From Sesamum alatum (Eukaryota > Streptophyta > Magnoliopsida > Lamiales > Pedaliaceae), in NCBI GenBank assembly GCA_034509735.1, contig JACGWO010000010.1, positions 4,526,001 through 4,590,000 of the forward strand: 64,000 nt of DNA, in the 5' to 3' direction. The notes below the pieces were generated by a model. It was not told the origin of the DNA. It saw only the letters and a list, made by a program, of their open reading frames with translations, and made no database searches. Shown piece after piece: positions 58,022-64,000 of the stretch. Within the stretch, counting starts at the first letter, position 1. Each line of letters opens with the position of its first letter. Both the position numbers and the translations under genes were made by a program.

Positions 58022-61000
58022 CTATCCAGTGTTAGATATTTCATTAGATGAGACCTCGTTGTTGCATATTGGGCAAATCTGCAAAATCAGAAAAAAAAAG
58101 AAAATCAAAATGAGACTAAGAAAATAATTCTAAAATACAAGAAATTTAAATAATGATTATGAATTTCGTTCATGAGGTTTAGTTTAATTGATAAAGTATT
58201 ATGAGTTCGATCCCACCAATGCTTGGGTATTAATCTACTTTAATAGTAGTTGTTGGTCTATTATAATAAGAGTATTGGTCGGTTATAAATTTTTTTATAG
58301 GGATAATTATATTTACACCCCCTGACCTATAGTCTATTTACCCAAACCACTTATATTTTTGCATTATTACAGAATCCACCCTTGATAACCAAAAAATAGG
58401 GGTAGTTTGTGAAATAATGTCGATACTTTTGAGGGGTGTGAGTGTAATTTTCTAAAAAAATAGGGGTGATTTTTGTAAATAATGCTTACATTCTAGTAGG
58501 TGTATGTGTAATTATTCAAAAGGCAGGGGTGGTTTGTGTAAACAGATCATAGGTTAGGGGGTGCAAATGTAATTATCCCTTTTTTATATTGATAAGGGTA
58601 AATTACAGTAACACTCTCTTGAGGTTAGACCCAATTACACAAACATCCCCTGTCTTTTGTGAAATTACAGCTACACCCTTTGAGATTATAATTGTATTAC
58701 AACCACATCCCATATTTAAAGGCAAAGCATACACTAATACCATCTGAAAAGCATTACACTAACACCCCTCAGCGGGTGTAGCTGTAATCTCGCAAAAGAT
58801 TGGGAATGTTTGTGTAATTGAACCTAACCTCAAAGGGTGTCAATGTAATTTATCCTATTGATAAATGATATGTTAATTGTCGGTAATTGAAACTCATGAT
58901 GTAATTTCGATTCACTAAAAAAAAAAAAAAAGAAAAAGAATAGTATGAATTTTACCTTCTTCATTTGAAGCCATTTGGTTATGCAATCTCTGTGGTATAG
59001 ATGTTCACATTGTATTGAAACTACCTCTTCCCCTTCTTCATACTCCACTTGACATATTACACACCTATTATTTTGTGGCAAAATGTGTGTAAATTATTAA
59101 AAAAATAAAAATAATCGAAATATTTTTTTTTAATGAAAGTAATAATTATATCATACTATCAAAATATCAATAAATATTGCGTACATCCCAAAATAATTAT
59201 AAACTTAAAAATAATAATGAAATAACGTATTATAAATAAATTCACATAAAGAGAGAAATACTTAACATGTCTGAATACATACACTACAAGAAATATAATA
59301 TTTAACCATGGCTAATTGCCATGGTTAATACTAAATAGCTGTAGCAAATAATCCTTGACCATGGCTATGCAACGGGTGTTAATCGTGGTTTTTGCGAGGG
59401 TGGTTAAAACATTTGTCATGGCTAAAAGCCATGGTGAATATTTTTAGCAGTCGTGGCAAATAAGTTTTTCATGGTGGAAAAACTAGTTTTCGCATTGATT
59501 TTTATATTGCCATAGTTAATAATAGTTATTTACCGTGGTTTTTAATCATAGTTAGTAAAAATGTAGCCAATAGTAATTTTTTTTCTAGTGACACTACAAG
59601 AAAATGACTGAATAACTACAAAAAAATTTGATATTGAAATCAGTATCGAGCTAATTAGCAAATAAACTTCTCATTGCTAATCTATACTTTAAACAATTCG
59701 TTGCAAGTAAATTTTCGTTGTAAAATTCATTAGCAAGTAAATTTCTTGTATTAAATATTACAGATTAGCAATAATAATTTTACTTGCTAATTAGCTCGAT
59801 GCTGATATTTTTTTATTTTTTGTATAGCTATTGAGCCATTTTTTTGTAGTGAAATTCAGATGGGTTATTATCCTAATGTCGTAATTAAATCATAAAATAA
59901 GGTAAAATGAAGCGTACGTACCTATCAATAATCAAATTGGTGGTAGAATGACATGTAAATGGTTGCAAATGTTTGTTGATTTCAGCTTCTGGTAATCCAG
60001 TGTTCTCCACTCCCACCATCTCCCCAAGAGCAATCAACTCCTGTCAATTACCAAAATATCTTTAATTTTTGAATGAAATTGATGCAACATGCGATTTGAT
60101 TGGTGTCCCGTCGTGTGAGTTATTACCACTTTGATTTTACATGAGTCTTACGATTTTATCCTGAAAAGTCATCTCACTAGAGAGAGAAGCCATCGGGACT
60201 TATAAGCCACTCAAACTTCTCATCTGTAACCGATGATTAGATAGAAAGGGTTTAATGCAATTTACCTTCCTGTGATATTGGAAATGAACAAATTACCCCC
60301 CTATGAAAAAAAATTAGCAATTTACCTCCCCGTGTTTTTGAAAATGGAGCAATTTACCTCCCTGTCTCTATTTTCAAAAACACGGGGAGATAAATTGATT
60401 CATTTTAAAAAAACACAAGGATGTAAATAACTATTTTATTTTTTATAGGGGGTAATTTGCTCATTTGCAATATCACACGGGATTGCTTGCACTTTTCCTA
60501 TATAAAAAACAGAAAAATATATATGGCTAAATTAACATTTTTTTTTATAATTACCTCGTATGATAATTCGTCTGGATCAACATCATCTTCTTCTATTTCC
60601 TAATAAATGCATAGATTATTCAAAAAAATATCAACAATAGGTATAATGTCAAAAAACAAAAAAAATTGGGAAGAGAAGAGAATATTAATAATTTTTGAGT
60701 CAATTTATTAAAAAAAAGAATGGAAAAAGAGACCTGATAAAATTCATAATCATGCTCATCATCAGAGAAATCTAGCCCAGCTGCAATAATAAAAAAAAAT
60801 AAGGAAAATTAAATCATAATTAATACAATTTAATTAAATTAAAACTCGAAATGATACTTACGACTTTGAATGCCACTGTAGGAAAAATATCCATCGTCAC
60901 TGTACTCAAAATCTTCATCAGAATGATCAGAAGCGCTTGTTTCATCCTCCTCGCTCTCACTTTCACTTTCAATCCTTTCCAGCACCGAATTTCTCTCCTA

Positions 61001-62175
61001 ATTATTAATTATTTCAAATAATTGAGGTAATTAGTCAGTACGTGAATTAAGGTTGAAGTCCCATGACTTTAGACGTTATGGGTTCGAGTACGTGAATTAA
61101 GGTTGAGGTCCCATGACTTTAGACGTCATGAGTTCGAATCCCATCAATGCGTGGAATGATAGTAAGGGGATTGTTTGCATACAGTAATAATAAGGTGTTG
61201 TTTAGAATTAATTTATGTTATATTGTATTATTGATCAATGTATGATTACTGTAGTTGTCTCTATTAGAGATTGATAATTGACAAACCAATTGTAATCGAT
61301 TTAGTTCAATTAATAATATTCATTACGTTCACTTAAAAATAAAAGTCAATACGTTAATTAATTGATAGGAAATACAACATAAGAGACTCGTTTGTAGAAC
61401 TAAGGGCCTCAGTTACAAAATACCAATGAGGTCTTAACTTAAGGGTTAAAGTTGAGGTTTCATTAACAAATACGAGTTCATGGATTCGAGCCTACTAAAC
61501 GTGTGGATAATTATCTCATTTTATGCGAGATTATATAATTTATTATTTCATGCTATATTGATATATTTAACGGACCGATGTATACCACTTTTATAACAAA
61601 GAAAGTAAAAATTTAATAGAATTCGATTTGAAATATTGTAATTAAAAATAGGGTGACTTACAACGACATCCCTTGAGATATGACATAATTACGGATATTC
61701 CCTCCTTATTTTTCAAAAATTACAAATATCCCTTGAGGTTTGTAATTTTTAACCAAAGGCCTGGATTTTTTTTTAATTGTAGAAAAAATCAGTCGAGACA
61801 AATTATATAATTGCCCATCTGTGTAAAAAGTAGTAAACCATTTCCCCACACATTTTAGTCCAAAAAAATTTCAGAAAACTTTAAAAATTAAATAAATAAT
61901 TCAGTTTATATAAGGACATTTTAATCAGTTCATCCATAAAAATGAACAAAAATGAGTTATTTGTTAGACGGTTACAAACCTCATGGGGTATTTATAATTT
62001 TTGCAAAAGTGAGAAAGTATCCGTAATTATACAAAATCTCGTGGAGGTCATTGTAATTCACCCTAAAAAATAATATTAATTAAATTAGAAGATGTGGATA
62101 AAAGGGGAGTAATAAAACCTCTTGAAGTTGGTCTAAGGTTGTTCTTCTCGTACGTTTCCTTCGATCCTCCTCCAT
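58022..62175 (-). CDS. RING-H2 E3 ubiquitin ligase, BIG BROTHER-like
   Basis: Seven exons on the minus strand: 62175-62119, 60997-60862, 60780-60734, 60599-60555, 60040-59922, 59064-58956 and 58078-58022. They have GT-AG borders, consistent phases, and 570 nt in total (189 residues). The N terminus is basic (MEEDRRKRTRRTTLDQLQE). Residues about 20-100 are very acidic with Ser/Glu/Asp runs. A BIG BROTHER-type lead-in, ELIALGEMVGVENTGLPEAE, comes next. The RING-H2 is C136VIC139 ... C154EH156LYH159RDC162 ... C173PIC176, the full C3H2C3 set, and is split by the last intron. It should pass ubiquitin from an E2 to target proteins. Arabidopsis BIG BROTHER and relatives limit organ size; that role here is inference. 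The start ATG is the only one in exon 1 that keeps the frame. All four long introns contain transposon-derived sequence. Confidence 0.9.
58300..58580. repeat. Foldback MITE family 3 in intron 6 of the RING gene
   Basis: It starts GGGATAATTATATTTACACC and ends GTGCAAATGTAATTATCCC. Inner repeats of AAAAATAGGGGTG and CAGGGGTGGTTTGTGTAA give several short arms. Confidence 0.7.
58596..58856. repeat. Foldback MITE family 2, copy 2, in intron 6 of the RING gene
   Basis: The left GGGTAAATTACAGTAACACT pairs with the right GGGTGTCAATGTAATTTATCC. CAATTACACAAACATCCCCT pairs with GGGAATGTTTGTGTAATTGA. It is adjacent to the family 3 element. Confidence 0.75.
59282..59590. mobile_element. CACTA-type MITE, family a, in intron 5 of the RING gene
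   Basis: It starts CACTACAAGAAA and ends TTTTTTTTCTAGTG. The interior is a series of CCATGG-centred palindromes (CATGGCTAATTGCCATGG). It is closely related to 62634-62939. The three-base flanks (ATA and ACA) differ by one. Confidence 0.8.
59592..59851. mobile_element. CACTA-type MITE, family b, abutting family a
   Basis: It starts CACTACAAGAAAATG and ends CATTTTTTTGTAGTG. The arms pair: GCTCAATAGCTATA with the AATGACTGAATAACTACA side, and CAGTATCGAGCTAATTAGCA with TGCTAATTAGCTCGATGCTG. It begins two bases after the first element ends. The three-base flanks do not match. Confidence 0.75.
60248..60500. repeat. Foldback MITE family 6, copy 1, in intron 4 of the RING gene
   Basis: TAATGCAATTTACCTTCCTG and CAATTTACCTCCCCGTGTTT on the left pair with AACACGGGGAGATAAATTG and GGGGGTAATTTGCTCA on the right. 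It shares these words with 63075-63330. Confidence 0.65.
61031..61335 (+). mobile_element. tRNA-type SINE copy with duplicated head, in intron 1 of the RING gene
   Basis: A head of about 50 bp (GTGAATTAAGGTTGAAGTCC ... GACGTTATGGGTTCGAGTAC) is repeated in tandem at 61039-61088 and 61089-61138. It contains GTTCGA(A/G)TCC, a Pol III box B. The body matches the minus-strand copy at 33375-33625. The second head reads on into the body. Confidence 0.6.
61652..62064. repeat. Foldback MITE family 5, copy 2, in intron 1 of the RING gene
   Basis: GGGTGACTTACAACGACATC pairs with GGAGGTCATTGTAATTCACC. ATCCCTTGAGGTTTGTAATT and GGTTACAAACCTCATGGGGT are inverted partners. It ends about 55 bp before exon 1 (reading toward the promoter). 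Confidence 0.75.
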
Positions 62176-62221
62176 TGTAATTCAGTTCTCTCTATCCCAC
62201 GAGAAATCGTTACTAGCGTAA

Positions 62222-62250
62222 TCGTATATATATATATTTATATACATAAA
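62222..62250 (-). promoter_or_regulatory. TATA-rich promoter of the RING gene
   Basis: A run of TATATATATATATTTATATA lies about 50-75 bp upstream of the ATG at 62175 on the minus strand. A TATA box is likely within it; the transcription start cannot be read from sequence. Confidence 0.4.
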
Positions 62251-62633
62251 GCGTGTGAGAGTGAAGACACGCTAACTTTCATACCAAGAAAAGCAATCCT
62301 TAACCATTTCTTCTCATTCTTGTTCTCCAGATTCTCATTGTTGTGTTTATTTCCAGCCCTCTTCACTTTTTGGTTCCTTCCCCACTAATTTTGCCTTCTT
62401 CACACGTGCGTACCACGTGATTTAAACAAATCGAATCGAATCGAACGTATTGTTGTTCGAATTTGTTTGAATTACTACTATCGATCTTGAAACATTGAAG
62501 TTTGAGTTTGATTGGATTAATAATCAACTCGAATTTGAACAATATTTAATTGAATTAAGCGGCAGTCGAGCTGGAATAGTATTTTGATGTCTTCAAGTAT
62601 ATTTGTTATTATCTTTTTACGCGAATCATGCTT

Positions 62634-62939
62634 CACTACAAAAAATATGACATTTAACTATGGCTAATTGCCATGATAATTACTAAATAACCGTAGCGAA
62701 TAGTCATTGGTCACGACCACGCAACGATTGTCGACCGTGGTTTTTGCGAGGGTGGCTAAAATATTTGCCATGGCTTTTCATTTTACCATGGCCAAAAGCC
62801 ATGGCAAATAAGTTTTTCATGGTGGAAAAGCTAGTTTTTGCATCGATATTTATTTAACCGTAGTTAATAATAGTTATTTACCACGATTTTTAGCCATGAT
62901 CATTAAAAATGTAGCTAATATTAATTTTTTTTTCTAGTG
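62634..62939. mobile_element. CACTA-type MITE, family a, with CTT target duplication
   Basis: It starts CACTACAAAAAATATG and ends TTTTTTTTTCTAGTG. The three-base duplication CTT lies on both sides (62631-62633; 62940-62942), as expected for CACTA elements. CATGGC palindromes fill the interior, as in 59282-59590. It is about 460 bp upstream of the RING gene start. Confidence 0.88.
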
Positions 62940-63074
62940 CTTGTAATCCGGTTCAATTGATATACATGTCCAAATAGCACATAGCTCAATTATTTTTTAT
63001 TATCTTTTAGACATGCTCTGAAGTCCAATAATCTATACTCAAGGAGTATTTGAAAGTATCATATTATATTCAAG

Positions 63075-63330
63075 TTAAATGCAATTTGCCCCTTGTGTTA
63101 ATCAAAAAGAGCAATTATCTCCTTGTGAAAAAATAACTAGCAATTTACCCCCCTGTATTATTCAAAATGCAGCAAACAACCCCCTCACAGGGGGTTTTTT
63201 GCTCCGTTTTTATGGAGTTTTTTGATCCATTTTTAAAATAAAGGAGGTAAATTGCTATTTATTTTTTCATAGGATTTTCTTTTTTTGCACATTTTTGCAT
63301 ATCACAAGGGGGTAATTGCATTTTTCCCTA
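63075..63330. repeat. Foldback MITE family 6, copy 2
   Basis: AAATGCAATTTGCCCCTTGT pairs with ACAAGGGGGTAATTGCATTT. The centre holds AACAACCCCCTCACAGGGGG, a short hairpin. Confidence 0.7.
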
Positions 63331-64000
63331 TTTTTAAAATGGGATAAGACAATATTGTGAAGAATTTCGGAAAATACAATTCATATTTTCAAATTAATAT
63401 GAATATGAAATATAAAAAAAGATATTAGTATTTTACGTCCCAATATTAACACAACTTGTAAATTTCCTCGCGGAATTATTTGTTTTCAAATATGTCTGAA
63501 TTGCAGTCACTTCTTTACATTTCATTTTTGCTGCATAAATAAATTTCAAATAATACTTCGATCATATGTACGATGCTCGCGAAATTTTGCAAATTTGAAC
63601 TGCCACTAGACATTTTCTAAAATGAGTAACAAATCTGAACTAATAAATTTAAAATAAATGTACAATAAAACCTGAAGGAAAATAAAAATCTGCTGCAAGT
63701 TTTTCGGTGCAGTTAACCATAGTATTTGGGTATTGATGCTAAGTAAAAAATGATGTTCGGATCCAGTTGAATACAAAGTGATGCAATAAAATGCTAGAGT
63801 ATAGTTGAGTGAAATTGAGAGTAGAATTACTCGTTTATTATGTACATTCAAGAAAATAGAATTAAAGTATAACTCTATGTAAGAAAATAAAGCTGTCCTT
63901 GAAGTTAAAACTTGTAGTATGAAGGTTAAACTTGGCTTCTCCCGCTGGGACTCTTAATTTATAGACAATCCTCAATGGATTGGATAAAATTGAATTCCCC
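63331..64000. other. Intergenic, no gene recognised
   Basis: AT-rich with scattered short frames; the 81-codon frame at 63606-63851 has no family match and no splice partner. Confidence 0.4.

Overview
The window reads as nuclear DNA of a eudicot plant. Genes are sparse, split by GT-AG introns, and separated by AT-rich sequence full of small transposons. The proteins are plant-type: a MACPF protein of the At1g14780/CAD1 group, a plant calponin-homology-like protein, and a BIG BROTHER-like RING-H2 ubiquitin ligase. The repeats are Ty1-copia retrotransposons, MULE-, Harbinger- and CACTA-type MITEs, a probable Helitron and a plastid/mitochondrial DNA insertion. A Lamiales (sesame-like) source is a guess from the feel of the repeats and is not proven.

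Left third (1-29,400, minus strand): two tandem MACPF genes. Copy A (exons between 4023 and 244) loses its last exon off the left edge. Copy B is complete. It starts at 29096, has six exons down to 25016, then a 14-kb intron, and its last exon lies at 10990-10313, close to copy A. That intron holds a full copia element, two MULE-type elements (one carrying an open GRF zinc finger), a probable Helitron and other repeats. Copy B intron 2 holds about 1.2 kb of organelle-derived DNA. The two copies share an upstream block with a W-box and an E2F-like site.

Middle (29,400-42,000): no gene found. It holds foldback MITE families, a tRNA-type SINE copy, a Harbinger MITE with TTA target duplication, tandem repeats and a MULE-like element.

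42,100-51,600 (plus strand): an eight-exon gene for a calponin-homology-like protein with a long acidic, serine-rich middle and one membrane segment near the C terminus. A 4.9-kb copia element with 5-bp target duplication lies antisense in intron 3. Exons 1-3 carry several small indels that break the frame; exons 4-8 are intact. The LTRs of the element differ mostly by indels, so sequence error and gene decay must both be considered.

51,600-64,000: a MULE-like MITE just past that gene, a duplicated fragment of its exon 4, and a seven-exon RING-H2 gene (62175 to 58022, minus strand) whose four long introns are largely made of MITEs and a SINE. No prokaryotic operon, CRISPR array, tRNA gene or intact organelle gene was seen. 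The genes look independent; no shared pathway is suggested beyond the MACPF duplication.
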